From Flavobacterium sp. ASV13 (GTDB lineage Bacteria; Bacteroidota; Bacteroidia; Flavobacteriales; Flavobacteriaceae), in the NCBI RefSeq assembly GCF_000745775.1, contig NZ_JQJY01000004.1, positions 434,001 to 498,000 on the forward strand: a stretch of 64,000 nt of DNA, in the 5' to 3' direction. Within the stretch, counting starts at the first letter, position 1. The number at the start of each line of letters is the position of its first letter. Made by a program: the position numbers and the translations under genes. Positions 44,234 to 53,957 of this stretch are shown here, in pieces. Below the pieces are notes generated by a model, which was not told the DNA's origin, did not search any database, and saw only the letters and a list, made by a program, of their open reading frames with translations.

Positions 44234-44614
44234 ATGAAAAATGTTGCCTCTTTTATTGCAATCGTATTGTTTAGTGCAATCGGTTATTCGCAAAACGGCC
44301 CAAAAATTGAATTTGCAGCCCAGGACAATACTATTGATTATGGAAAAATTTCGAAAAGTGATAATGGAGTACGCTCCTTTGAGTTCACAAATACTGGTGA
44401 TGCACCACTTATGATTATTGGCGCAGAATCAACCGTTAGTTCTATTGTAGTTACCAAACCAGCTGCTGCAATTCAGCCTGGAAAAAAAGGAAAAATTGAT
44501 GTAAAATATAATATGGCTTCTGGTCCGATTCGTAAAACAATTACCGTTGAAACCAATGCTGTCAATTACCCTGACGGAAGAGTAGCCTTAAAAATTAAAG
44601 GTGAAGTTTTATAA
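44234..44614 (+). CDS. DUF1573 secreted protein
   Basis: The 126 residues have a signal peptide (ending GYSQ) and one DUF1573 Ig-like domain: IDYGKISKSDNGVRSFEFTNTGDAPLMI and GKKGKIDVKYN are its core. DUF1573 proteins are small periplasmic beta-sandwich modules with unknown roles, common in Bacteroidota. The gene has its own promoter and terminator. Confidence 0.9.
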   Translation: MKNVASFIAIVLFSAIGYSQNGPKIEFAAQDNTIDYGKISKSDNGVRSFEFTNTGDAPLMIIGAESTVSSIVVTKPAAAIQPGKKGKIDVKYNMASGPIRKTITVETNAVNYPDGRVALKIKGEVL

Positions 44615-44636
44615 ATAAATTAAAATCTTAAAATAC

Positions 44637-44671
44637 AAAAAGCCGTTTCTAATTCAAGAAACGGCTTTTAT
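44637..44671. terminator. Terminator between converging genes
   Basis: AAAAGCCGTTTCT pairs with AGAAACGGCTTTT. A and T runs on both sides allow bidirectional use. Confidence 0.85.
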
Positions 44672-44686
44672 TATTTTTATCTGTTT

Positions 44687-45163
44687 TTATTTGCAGGGAG
44701 CTGAATCAAATTTATATTTTACACGCTCAAAATCAATTGGTTTATCTTTAACCAAATAAGTTACGCCCATTGTCGTCTGCATTGTTCCGTTTCCTAAAAT
44801 AAGCTGTTTGTCACGCTTCAATAATGCCATTGGATTTTTGAACTTTGCATTATTATTTGTTCCATCAACAAAAGTATAATCTACAAAAAGCGTATCGCCA
44901 TGAAATTCTCCTGCAATTTCACCTTTCTTTAAAGGCGAAGATGCAACATTCATTGTCATATCTCCACTTATTTTTCCATTTTTCAGTGTATTCAATTTTA
45001 GGTCTAAAGTATCTTTTTCATAAATTGCTTTATAACATTCTGTACCAACAATTTTTTCACCTTCAGCTTTAGCGGCGGCTTCGGCTTTTTGTTTTTCCTC
45101 ATTTTTACAGCTTTGAAGTCCAACAAAAGACAAAAGCAGACATGACAGCACTATTTTTTTCAT
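44687..45163 (-). CDS. Unrecognised lipoprotein
   Basis: The start at 45163 (MKKIVLSCLLLSFVGLQSC) is preferred over one seven codons upstream because it gives a normal lipoprotein signal with the Cys at 19. The 158 residues contain an Ala/Glu-rich linker, then a small beta-rich domain (KNGKISGDMTMNVASSPLKKGEIAGEF, FVDYTFVDGT). Family not recognised, although similar lipoproteins are frequent in Flavobacteria. It lies downstream of the T9SS operon but is separated from it by a terminator. Confidence 0.7.
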   Translation of the reverse strand: MKKIVLSCLLLSFVGLQSCKNEEKQKAEAAAKAEGEKIVGTECYKAIYEKDTLDLKLNTLKNGKISGDMTMNVASSPLKKGEIAGEFHGDTLFVDYTFVDGTNNNAKFKNPMALLKRDKQLILGNGTMQTTMGVTYLVKDKPIDFERVKYKFDSAPCK

Positions 45164-45197
45164 AATTGAATATTTAAATTTCATATAAAAATAAATA

Positions 45198-45226
45198 AAA
45201 AAGAAGCCAAAAAAAAGGCTTCTTGA
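45198..45226 (-). terminator. Terminator of the adhesin-PorP-OmpA operon
   Basis: On the minus strand AAGAAGCC pairs with GGCTTCTT around a T-rich loop, followed by a T run. It lies 66 bases downstream of the OmpA-type gene. Confidence 0.75.
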
Positions 45227-45292
45227 TTAAAAATATTTTTTTTAATAAACTTGAATTTCATGCAAAAGAAAAACAAGTTTATTTTTCAAACT

Positions 45293-47434
45293 TTACAACT
45301 TCTTGATTACAAATTCAGATCTTCGGTTTAATTCATGCTCTTCTTCTGAGCAGGCATCGTCGGTTTTGCATTTTATAATGGGAACAGATTCTCCATAACC
45401 TTTTGCAGAAACTCGGCTTGCATTTATTCCGGACTGAATTATAAATTCTCTGGTAGAATTTGCTCTTTTTTGAGAAAGCGCTTCATTAAATTTATCATTT
45501 CCGCGCGAATCTGTATGCGAACCAATTTCGATAACCATTCCTGGATATTTGTTCATCAAAGCAACTACTCTTCCTAAAACTACTTTAGATTCTTTACGGA
45601 TATACCACATGTTGTAATCAAAATAAATAGGATCTGTTTTGATAACCAATCTGTCTTTATCATCTTTTACAACATCTTTTTCCTGTTTTAAAATCTCTGC
45701 TACTTTCTCCTTTTTCTTGATTTCGTCAGCTTTTATTTCATCCGCTTTTGCTTTTTTTGCTGCTTCATTTAATGCAATAATTGCCAAGGCTTCTTTTTTC
45801 TTATTTTCTTCTTCTAAAATAAGCTCCTGTTTTCTTTTATTTTCAGCATTTTGTTTTTCTTCTAATTTTATTGCATCTAAAGATTTCAATGCCAATGAAC
45901 CATCGTTTGTAGCATTTCTGGTTTTTCCAATTTCCAGTGATTTCGATTCATTGGTATACTTTTCTTTGAAAGCAACAATTGTATACGAACTTTCGCAAGC
46001 AACGGTAAAACTGAATTTTCCATCGGCTGGAACTGTAATCGTATTCAAAGTCTTTTTAGTAGCATCCTGAAGCATTACAGTGGCATTTTCAAGAGGCAAA
46101 TTAGTATCGACATCTGTGATTGTTCCTGCGATAAACTGTTTGCAGTCTTCAACAATCAGATCTTTCGTTTCTTTGAATTGGTAAATATCGTCACTTCCTT
46201 TTCCGCCATCTCTATTTGATGCAAAAAAACCTTCTTTTGTATCCGAATTTATTGTAAAAGAAAAATCATCCAAATTAGAATTTAATGGCAGTCCTATATT
46301 TACTGGTTCAGAATATTCATTTCCTTTAATTTCCGAAACAAAAACGTCTAAAGATCCATATCCCAAATGTCCATCTGAAGAAAAATAAAGTTTATTATCT
46401 GCCGAAACAAAAGGAAACTGTTCTCTTTTATCGGTATTAATAATTGGACCTAAATTTTTTGGTGTATCAAATGCGCCTTTATTAATATTTACCGAATAAA
46501 TATCAAAAGAGCCGATAGATCCAGGCATATCTGAAGCGAAATACAACACTTTTTCATCCACGCTAAGTGCAGGATGTTCGACCGAATAATTTGGGCTATT
46601 GAACGGAAGTGACATAATATTTGTCCATTTTCCGTCAACTAATTCGGCTTTGAAAATTTGAAGATTCGAGACTTTCTGATCGTTTGTTTTTCGGGTTTTA
46701 TTTTTTGAATTATTTCGGGTAAAATAAACCGTTTTGCCATCTTTTGTAAAAACAGCATTTGATTCGTGCATTCCGGTTTTTAATTCCGATGCAAAATAAT
46801 TGATATTTGGTTCAGCCGAATTAATTTCATTAAGTGGAACTGAAACTAAATTTAAATAAGTTTCATTATCCCATTTGAATCTTTTGTCAAATATTCCTGG
46901 TTTAAGTTTTACGGCAGCAAAAACTAAATTTCCGTTATACGGAACCGCTCCAAACTCAGAATTTGGAGTATTGAGCGCTAGATTTTTGATTTCAAATCGA
47001 TTTCCGATAGCCGAAACATTTTCAAGTTCTTTCAGTTCATTTTTAAAATAAATTGAATCTTTACCATTGGTAGATGAAGCATAATATTGTTTCAAAGCTG
47101 CATTTGCATCGGCAGAACTATTTGTTGCTTTTAAGGTTTGCGCATATCTGAAATAATATTCGCGATTTAAATCCTTATTATAGTTTTGAAATAACAGTCG
47201 GTAATAACGCTGGGCTTTTACTAAATTATTGGTGTAATAATAAGAATCAGCCAGGTTTTTTATTACTTCCTGTGAAGGTTTTTCTTCGGCTAATTTTTCA
47301 TATAAAATAATGGCTTCAGTATAATATGTCTTATCAAAGAATCGCTTGGCTCTGGCCAATTCCTTATCTTGGGCGTTTATAAATTGTATTGAAAATACGA
47401 ATATAATAACTAGTAGCTTTTTCATATTTTTCAT
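45293..47434 (-). CDS. OmpA/PD40-family outer-membrane protein of a T9SS operon
   Basis: The start at 47434 (MKNMKKLLVIIFVF) is chosen because it follows the PorP stop by one base; an ATG at 47461 would overlap PorP. The protein has about 713 residues: signal peptide, TPR-like helices (RAKRFFDKTYYTEAIILYEKLAEE), a PD40 propeller with FASDMPGSIGSFDIYSV and FASNRDGGKGSDDIYQF, a carboxypeptidase-like Ig domain (AGTITDVDTNLPLENATVML), a Lys/Glu-rich coiled coil, and a C-terminal OmpA peptidoglycan-binding domain (IEIGSHTDSRGNDKFNEALSQKRA). This matches PorE-like proteins that anchor T9SS partners. Confidence 0.9.
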   Translation of the reverse strand: MKNMKKLLVIIFVFSIQFINAQDKELARAKRFFDKTYYTEAIILYEKLAEEKPSQEVIKNLADSYYYTNNLVKAQRYYRLLFQNYNKDLNREYYFRYAQTLKATNSSADANAALKQYYASSTNGKDSIYFKNELKELENVSAIGNRFEIKNLALNTPNSEFGAVPYNGNLVFAAVKLKPGIFDKRFKWDNETYLNLVSVPLNEINSAEPNINYFASELKTGMHESNAVFTKDGKTVYFTRNNSKNKTRKTNDQKVSNLQIFKAELVDGKWTNIMSLPFNSPNYSVEHPALSVDEKVLYFASDMPGSIGSFDIYSVNINKGAFDTPKNLGPIINTDKREQFPFVSADNKLYFSSDGHLGYGSLDVFVSEIKGNEYSEPVNIGLPLNSNLDDFSFTINSDTKEGFFASNRDGGKGSDDIYQFKETKDLIVEDCKQFIAGTITDVDTNLPLENATVMLQDATKKTLNTITVPADGKFSFTVACESSYTIVAFKEKYTNESKSLEIGKTRNATNDGSLALKSLDAIKLEEKQNAENKRKQELILEEENKKKEALAIIALNEAAKKAKADEIKADEIKKKEKVAEILKQEKDVVKDDKDRLVIKTDPIYFDYNMWYIRKESKVVLGRVVALMNKYPGMVIEIGSHTDSRGNDKFNEALSQKRANSTREFIIQSGINASRVSAKGYGESVPIIKCKTDDACSEEEHELNRRSEFVIKKL

Positions 47435-47435
47435 T

Positions 47436-48374
47436 TTAAAAGAATCTAGGTGATTTATCATATCCTTTTCCTAATAAATCCAAATCAAACAATAACATTA
47501 TTTCATGCGTTCCTGAATTAAACTGGCCTAAATTAGAAAGTGTATAGTCGTAAGCATAACCAACTCTCAAAGTTGGTGTTACATTAAAATTAAACAAAGC
47601 GCTCACCGAATCATCAATCCTGTATGCTGCGCCAAATTCAAACTTTTCGTTATACAAAACATTTGCTGTCAAATCAATAGAAACTGGAGCACCTTTTACA
47701 AATCGTGACATAAATGCCGGCTTCAGTTTTAAATCATCATTAATTTGAAAAACGTACCCTCCGGTAAAAAACATATGGATTTCTTCAGCTCCAAAAGCAT
47801 TAATTCCTGACTTTTCTTCGATATATTTAGATTTTATCAAATTTGGAGCAGAAAATCCGAGATATAAATTATCTCTAAAATAATAAGCTCCAACACCAAT
47901 ATTGGGCTTTGTGGCATTTATATTTTCTGAAAAAGCAATATCAGTTGCGGGATCACTAAATTTAAATCCGTTAAAATTAGTTTGCATTGATGATACTCCG
48001 GCTTTCAGACCCAGCGAAAGTTTATTTTTTCCTCCTAAATCCAATACATAAGCAAAATCAGCATAAATATTATTTTCCTTTTTTGCGCCATCGCCAATAT
48101 CATCAGAAATAAATGAAAGACCTACTTCAACTTTTTCTGATAAAGCTGTATGTCCAAAAAATGTAAAGGTTTTTGGCGCTCCTACTGCCCCAACCCACTG
48201 TGTTCTGTATAGTCCTCCAAAATTCATCATTAAAGGAGTTCCAGTTGCATAAGCCGGATTTACAACACTCATATTGTACATATAGTGTGTGTATTCTGGA
48301 TCCTGTTGTGCTGAAACAGTCGTTAAGCAAAAGAGAAAAGTTATGTAGAGTACTATTTTTTTCATTTGAATCAT
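47436..48374 (-). CDS. PorP/SprF family T9SS membrane protein
   Basis: The 312 residues have a signal peptide (ending TVSAQ) and the family signature QQDPEYTHYMYNMSVVNPAYATG, then a barrel of about 14 strands. SprF/PorP proteins sit in the outer membrane and are needed to secrete or attach their adjacent large adhesin. The gene lies 20 bases after the type B adhesin and one base before the OmpA-type gene, the classic order. The start at 48374 is used; an ATG three codons in is equally possible. Confidence 0.94.
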   Translation of the reverse strand: MIQMKKIVLYITFLFCLTTVSAQQDPEYTHYMYNMSVVNPAYATGTPLMMNFGGLYRTQWVGAVGAPKTFTFFGHTALSEKVEVGLSFISDDIGDGAKKENNIYADFAYVLDLGGKNKLSLGLKAGVSSMQTNFNGFKFSDPATDIAFSENINATKPNIGVGAYYFRDNLYLGFSAPNLIKSKYIEEKSGINAFGAEEIHMFFTGGYVFQINDDLKLKPAFMSRFVKGAPVSIDLTANVLYNEKFEFGAAYRIDDSVSALFNFNVTPTLRVGYAYDYTLSNLGQFNSGTHEIMLLFDLDLLGKGYDKSPRFF

Positions 48375-48394
48375 ATTAAATATTGCAAAAGGAA

Positions 48395-51022
48395 TTATCG
48401 GTTTAAATAAAGGCGTCCTTGTATTGGAGGCTTATTGCCTTTATTAAACTGGAGTGTATAAAAATAGACTCCATTTGGCGCTATTCCATGAGCAAATCCG
48501 CCTGTCTCCCAATTGGTTCCGTCCCAACTTGCTTTGTCTTTAAATCCTTCATACATTCTATTCCCGTATCTGTTGAAAATTTGCAAATAATAGTTAGGAA
48601 ACAAGAAATCAATATTAGGAATTACGAAAGTGTCATTCACGCCGTCACCATTTGGCGAAAATCCATCAGGAATGAAGAAATCAGGAGGAACAGTATCGCA
48701 ATCCGTTAATGAAACAATAACTTCTAGACTGTCATATGAAAGACAATTTTCGCTTGACGAAAAGTCAAATCCATAATATTTCCCTTTGTCTACTAATGCT
48801 GTTGATGCAGGCAAAAGTGTACCACCTTTTGGCGCATCATACCAAACTACTGATGAAGGCACATTTGTATTATTTGATAAACTTGCTAGTGTTGGGGCAT
48901 CTAAACCACAGAAATTTTGTCCGTCAGTATTTAATTCCGGTGCTGGAGTATCTCTTAAAGTGACTTTAATCATTGTTGCTGCAGAAGTACAAGACAAAGT
49001 TGTTTCGGTCACATATAAGGTTTCATTTTTAAGAAGATAGGTATTTGCGAGCGGCGTAGTCAATGTTGGTGAATTATACCATTTAAATTGTGGTCCGCTA
49101 GGTGCTAAATTGCCAATAATTGCTCCTTCAGACTTGCAAAACGACTGATCTCTTGAAACTGGAGCTACTGGAATAGGATTTATTGAAAAAGCTGCAGACA
49201 CAATACTTACCGGACTATCACAACCTGTAATATTGTTTTTTACATTTTCAATTTTAATCGTAGTTGAACCTGTATTAGCAAGCAAAGTTGCAGGAATTAC
49301 AAAACTAGCATTACCACTTATAGGAGACAAAGCAATTGTCTGGACTGTGGCTGTATTTGCTCCAGAAAGTGTATAAGATAATGTAACATCTGTCAAAGTT
49401 CCTAGTCCAGTAACTGAAGCTGTTACAGCTGAACCAAAACAAACTGTAGTTGCTTGTGTTTTTAAATTTGTAACATTCGGTAAAGGATTTACGATAATGT
49501 TTCCCCTTAAATTCGCTGTATTAGAACATGAGGTCCCAATATGTTTAATATTCGTAATTGTAATTACTGAATTTCCACTTTGAGAATTTAAAATAGCGGG
49601 CAATGTGAATGAAGCAATCCCACCGGCAAAAGTCACTCTTGCTGTCTGGCCTGATATGGTATTTACACCTGCAATATTATATGATATATCATACGTACCA
49701 TCTGCAACTCTTGTCGCTTCAGAAATAGTAATTAAAGAAGCTGTGTTTTGACATGCTTGAACAGGTTCAATTCTAGCTCCAATTAAATCTGGGATTGGGT
49801 AAACATTTAAAAAATCACTTATGTTCCCAATAATATTCTCACAGGCAAGCACGCTTGTCGCTTCATAAATATTACGTACATTGACTAAATAAGCTCCAAC
49901 TTGCTGAAAATAATCAGATTTTAATGGAAAAGACATAATCCCATTAACAAAACTTGCCTGCACAACCTCCGATCCTCCATTGCTTCCACTAACAGAGAAT
50001 CTAACATTATAATTCCCATCTGGTATTGCGGCGGTTTCTTTTCTTATAGTGACAGAGTAAGTTGCAGTTGCAATATCAGTTTCGCAAATATCAGAGTTTA
50101 CAGTCAATGTTGCACCAGTAAAATCTAATCTCCTTTCAATAACTATATTAACTGTAGTTTCTGCATTTTTACAAATAGGATTTTTTGTTGATAAGACCGT
50201 ATATTTAAAAGAAAAAGTACCTAATCCATATTTATTATAAATTTTTTGGACATCAACAAAGTGATCTCCTGGAAAGGACAACTCGCCAGTATTTCTTAAA
50301 TCTGTCCAGGTACCATTTGGATCTTCTTTAGACAACAAATCATTCAAATCAACATTAGTATAATTTGAGAATCCATCATCGGCACAAATATTTAATGGTA
50401 GTGGGGATCCTGACTCAGGGTTTCTAAAAACTGAAATAATCACAGTTGATGAAACTGCTGCACAACTTCCTATTGCTGGCATTGTATAGGTAAAAGGATA
50501 ATTTCCTTCAAGATGAGTAACATCAATAACTGATGGAATATCCTGATTTGTAGTATCATCATGCCATTGCCCATTGGACTGGGGTCCCAAAAAAAGACCA
50601 TTAAAAGACTGAAAAAGATTATATGACTTAGATGAACTACAAATTACTGTATTAGAAGGAACACCAGCATACCCTCCAATCGTTACCGTAACAACAGCAG
50701 TATTATCGGGACAAAGCCCAATTCCGTCAACAGTATAAGTATAACGAAAAGTATTACTAGTTCGAATTTGCTGTGCATCTAAAATTCCGGTATCAGGGTC
50801 TAATCCTCCGGAACCATCAGTATCTGTCCAGACTCCTCCGCTCAGTGGTGAACCTGTCAAATAAGTATTTAAATCAATCACTTTGCTGCTGGCATTCTGA
50901 ATATCACAAACTGTCAATGTTCCATCTTCACCCGCACATTGCGCATAAATTTTATTAGGGATTACAGATAAAAAAATAAAAAAAAGAATGATTCGGAGAA
51001 AACTAATGTATTTTTTGACCAT
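48395..51022 (-). CDS. Secreted adhesin-like protein with type B T9SS sorting domain
   Basis: The 875 residues have a signal peptide and a repeated body with Ig- or PKD-like segments (for example NPLPNVTNLKTQATTVCFGS, CENIIGNISDFLNVYPIPD) each bearing paired cysteines. The C-terminus has the CHU_C/gliding-motility-associated sorting domain: FFIPDGFSPNGDGVNDTF, NRYGNRMYEG and GVYFYTLQF. Type B domains are recognised by the T9SS and attached with the help of a SprF-like partner, here the next gene. It is probably a surface adhesin or SprB-like filament, but shorter than SprB. Confidence 0.9.
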   Translation of the reverse strand: MVKKYISFLRIILFFIFLSVIPNKIYAQCAGEDGTLTVCDIQNASSKVIDLNTYLTGSPLSGGVWTDTDGSGGLDPDTGILDAQQIRTSNTFRYTYTVDGIGLCPDNTAVVTVTIGGYAGVPSNTVICSSSKSYNLFQSFNGLFLGPQSNGQWHDDTTNQDIPSVIDVTHLEGNYPFTYTMPAIGSCAAVSSTVIISVFRNPESGSPLPLNICADDGFSNYTNVDLNDLLSKEDPNGTWTDLRNTGELSFPGDHFVDVQKIYNKYGLGTFSFKYTVLSTKNPICKNAETTVNIVIERRLDFTGATLTVNSDICETDIATATYSVTIRKETAAIPDGNYNVRFSVSGSNGGSEVVQASFVNGIMSFPLKSDYFQQVGAYLVNVRNIYEATSVLACENIIGNISDFLNVYPIPDLIGARIEPVQACQNTASLITISEATRVADGTYDISYNIAGVNTISGQTARVTFAGGIASFTLPAILNSQSGNSVITITNIKHIGTSCSNTANLRGNIIVNPLPNVTNLKTQATTVCFGSAVTASVTGLGTLTDVTLSYTLSGANTATVQTIALSPISGNASFVIPATLLANTGSTTIKIENVKNNITGCDSPVSIVSAAFSINPIPVAPVSRDQSFCKSEGAIIGNLAPSGPQFKWYNSPTLTTPLANTYLLKNETLYVTETTLSCTSAATMIKVTLRDTPAPELNTDGQNFCGLDAPTLASLSNNTNVPSSVVWYDAPKGGTLLPASTALVDKGKYYGFDFSSSENCLSYDSLEVIVSLTDCDTVPPDFFIPDGFSPNGDGVNDTFVIPNIDFLFPNYYLQIFNRYGNRMYEGFKDKASWDGTNWETGGFAHGIAPNGVYFYTLQFNKGNKPPIQGRLYLNR

Positions 51023-51164
51023 AAAATTATATTTGGCTAAACATTATAATTTAGAAGCACTATGTAAACAATTTAACAATTATTTTATCACAAAAGTGTA
51101 CTTACTTTTCAAAAATAGTCATTCTATTGATTATGACCCAAAAAACTTTCTAAAATGTCTTTTC

Positions 51165-52490
51165 CTAAAGTTCATCCTCAAGTCTAAATCTGAATTTTAA
51201 AATTAAACTGTCGCGTTCAACTTCTAAATTGATCCACACATCGTCTTCCGACTTTAAAAGGCTGTTTATCTGCTGCAAAGAATATTTATAAGGCACTGCA
51301 TTATTTATGCTTACAATGATATCTCCTTTTTTTAAACCACATTTTTCGGCTGCAGATTTTTTTCTAATATTCACAATTTCATAAACGGGTTTTAATGAAA
51401 ATTTATATTTGAAATTATCATCTTTTTTAGCATCATAACCTACGTCTGACATAGAATTCGCAACCTGTACTGTTTCTAAATGAAGCGTTTCCTGTACCCA
51501 TTGCAAACCATTATGCTGAACTGTTATTCCGCTCTTGTTATAAGTAAATGGCTCCGAAAATTTACTGTTTTTTTTCAGATAAAGCTTTTCATCAGCATAA
51601 TCCAAAACAAGAGTAAAACGTTTTAAAACCTCACCTCCTATCGAACCAATTCGGCCTGGTACCATTTTTACATTTCTAATCGAAGTTGAATCCGGAAACG
51701 CAACTATCGGATTTTTAAAATCAAATTCATCGACTGAAAATTTAGCAATTTTTGCACGATGTCCTTCAATATCACCGCTAAATCCTTTTCCTAAAAAGTC
51801 TGGGAAGTTTTTCTTAGGCAATTTGATTTTATTGTTCTCAAAAATCCAAAAAGCATCACTATTACCAATATCAATCAATAATTTAGCCGAAATCTTAACA
51901 CTGTCAACTACTGCAGTTGTAGTAATATAAGGCTTAGATCTTTCAATTGAAATCGGAACTGATTTGAATTTCTTATCCAGTTTCTCTTTAATGGATTCTT
52001 TATTTGGATAAACGTAAAGTTTTTTCTTTGAGTAATTAATTTCAACCAAATTATTTTTAAAAAACTTATATCCAATGATGCCATTTACTGGAATTCCAAT
52101 ATGCGACGATAAGTTAAAATTTTGATCTAAAATAATATAGACTAAGTGTGTGCTAGATTTCAGGCTATGGGTTTCCAATACATTGTTAGTCGATTTCAAC
52201 CCTTCTATTTCTTCTTCGCTTCCTAATCCTCTAAGCTTGATTTTTACAACATTATTAAAACTGATTTCTTTTTGTTCTTCCATACTAAACATAATGGTTT
52301 CTTCAACACCAGAATCCAATAGAAAATTCAGCTCTACTCCATTTACTTTTATTGGAATAAAGATGAGATTATTTATCAATTTAAATGGAATTGTGACCTT
52401 ACTGCTATGACCCTGGATCAAAAAATCATCTTGAGCTTGCATAGTTAAAGATGTTAAAAGCCCAAAAAACAACATGAAATATTTTTTCAT
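51165..52490 (-). CDS. Retropepsin-like aspartyl protease with PDZ domain
   Basis: The 441 residues have a signal peptide (ending MQAQ). The first aspartyl half has FLLDSGVEE with Asp59-Ser-Gly, the second LLIDIGNSDAFW with Asp207-Ile-Gly; together they make a single-chain clan AA active site. The C-terminal ~90 residues are a PDZ domain (VNIRKKSAAEKCGLKKGDIIVSIN). Such enzymes are periplasmic processing proteases whose targets are unknown. The first motif is DSG, not DTG, which occurs in related families. It lies upstream of the T9SS operon on the same strand but 142 bases away. Confidence 0.88.
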   Translation of the reverse strand: MKKYFMLFFGLLTSLTMQAQDDFLIQGHSSKVTIPFKLINNLIFIPIKVNGVELNFLLDSGVEETIMFSMEEQKEISFNNVVKIKLRGLGSEEEIEGLKSTNNVLETHSLKSSTHLVYIILDQNFNLSSHIGIPVNGIIGYKFFKNNLVEINYSKKKLYVYPNKESIKEKLDKKFKSVPISIERSKPYITTTAVVDSVKISAKLLIDIGNSDAFWIFENNKIKLPKKNFPDFLGKGFSGDIEGHRAKIAKFSVDEFDFKNPIVAFPDSTSIRNVKMVPGRIGSIGGEVLKRFTLVLDYADEKLYLKKNSKFSEPFTYNKSGITVQHNGLQWVQETLHLETVQVANSMSDVGYDAKKDDNFKYKFSLKPVYEIVNIRKKSAAEKCGLKKGDIIVSINNAVPYKYSLQQINSLLKSEDDVWINLEVERDSLILKFRFRLEDEL

Positions 52491-52613
52491 TGATAATATT
52501 TTAATATAAAATTAATAAAAATATTGATAATTGTTACATTTCCATAACACCTCATAATGTTTACGTTAAATTCGAAAAAAAAATGCAAATTTGCACTTCA
52601 ATAATTTATACTC

Positions 52614-53810
52614 ATGCCAACAATTTCTCACAAAGGCAGAAACATGCCTGAATCACCGATACGCAAGCTGGCTCCTTTTGCAGATTTAGCAAAGAAAAAA
52701 GGACACAAAGTGTATCACTTAAACATTGGTCAACCGGATATCAAGACACCGGAAGTGGCCATCGAGGCGGTAAAAAATATTGATTTGAGTATTATAGAAT
52801 ATAGTCCGTCTGCCGGATATGAAAGCTATAGAAAAAAATTAGCTCATTTTTACCAGCGCCAAAATGTAAACGTTAACACAGAAGACATCATTGTAACAAC
52901 TGGTGGTTCTGAAGCCTTACTATTTGCGCTGGCCACAATTACTGATCCAGGAGATGAAATTATAATTCCTGAGCCTTTTTATGCTAATTACCATGCGTTT
53001 GCATCTTCAACAAGTGCTACTGTCGTACCACTTGTTTCAACTATAGAAACTGCATTTGCTTTGCCAAGCATTGAAGAAGTTGAAAAATTAATTACGAACA
53101 GAACAAAAGCCATTTTAATTTGTAATCCTGGCAATCCAACAGGTTATTTATATTCTGAAGCAGAAATTAAACAATTAGCGAGCTTGATAAAAAAGCACGA
53201 CTTATATTTAATTGCAGATGAAGTCTATCGTGAGTTTCTGTATGACGGAAATGATGTTCATTTTTCTGTAATGAATTTAGAAGATGTCGAGCAAAATGTC
53301 ATCATGGTTGATTCTGTTTCTAAACGCTACAGTATGTGTGGCGCAAGAATTGGCTGTTTGGTAACAAAAAATAAAGATGTTTTAGCAACAGTAATGAAAT
53401 TTGCTCAGGCGCGTTTAAGTCCGCCTACAATTGAGCAGATTGCTTGCGAAGCTGCTATAGATACGCCTCAAAGTTATTTTGATGAAGTTATTGCAGAATA
53501 CAAAGAGCGCCGCGATACTTTAATTTCCGAATTAAACAAAATTGAAGGCGTAATTGTTACAAAACCAAAAGGAGCTTTTTATTGTATTGCACAATTACCA
53601 ATAGAAGATTCCGATGATTTTGCACAATGGCTTTTAGAAAGTTATGATTTAAATGGTGAAACTGTAATGATTGCGCCTGCAAAAGGTTTTTATTCAACTC
53701 CGGGAATGGGACTAAATCAAGTTCGAATTGCTTACGTTTTAAATAAAAAAGATCTAATTACAGCGGTTAACATATTAAAGGAAGCTCTTTTAGTTTATAA
53801 CAAAAGATAA
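52614..53810 (+). CDS. Pyridoxal-phosphate aminotransferase (class I/II, AspC-like)
   Basis: The 398 residues form a fold-type I aminotransferase. NIGQPDIKTPE, SAGYESYRKKLA and NPGNPTGYLYSEAEI are substrate and cofactor motifs, and the PLP Schiff-base Lys237 lies in VDSVSKRYSMCGARIG; the substrate-binding Arg is probably in LNQVRIAYVL near the end. The most likely substrate is aspartate or another amino acid with 2-oxoglutarate. Complete, with its own terminator. Confidence 0.94.
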   Translation: MPTISHKGRNMPESPIRKLAPFADLAKKKGHKVYHLNIGQPDIKTPEVAIEAVKNIDLSIIEYSPSAGYESYRKKLAHFYQRQNVNVNTEDIIVTTGGSEALLFALATITDPGDEIIIPEPFYANYHAFASSTSATVVPLVSTIETAFALPSIEEVEKLITNRTKAILICNPGNPTGYLYSEAEIKQLASLIKKHDLYLIADEVYREFLYDGNDVHFSVMNLEDVEQNVIMVDSVSKRYSMCGARIGCLVTKNKDVLATVMKFAQARLSPPTIEQIACEAAIDTPQSYFDEVIAEYKERRDTLISELNKIEGVIVTKPKGAFYCIAQLPIEDSDDFAQWLLESYDLNGETVMIAPAKGFYSTPGMGLNQVRIAYVLNKKDLITAVNILKEALLVYNKR

Positions 53811-53829
53811 AAATTAAATACATTATTCT

Positions 53830-53869
53830 AAAATCTGTTTTAACTTAAATGTTGAAACAGATTTTTTTT
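53830..53869 (+). terminator. Terminator after the aminotransferase
   Basis: AAAATCTGTTT pairs with AAACAGATTTT and a T run follows. The loop is 14 bases. Confidence 0.75.
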
Positions 53870-53957
53870 GTTTCCTCTTTTCTGAAAATAACCTCAAAAA
53901 CAAACTTCATATTATTTAGTTCTTAGTAATTTAGCTATAGATTTAAAGACTTTTAAC

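Noticed and set aside
45639..46070. 143-codon antisense frame inside the OmpA-type gene
   Set aside because: A Ser/Phe-rich mirror of the Lys/Glu-rich coiled coil on the other strand; a shadow.
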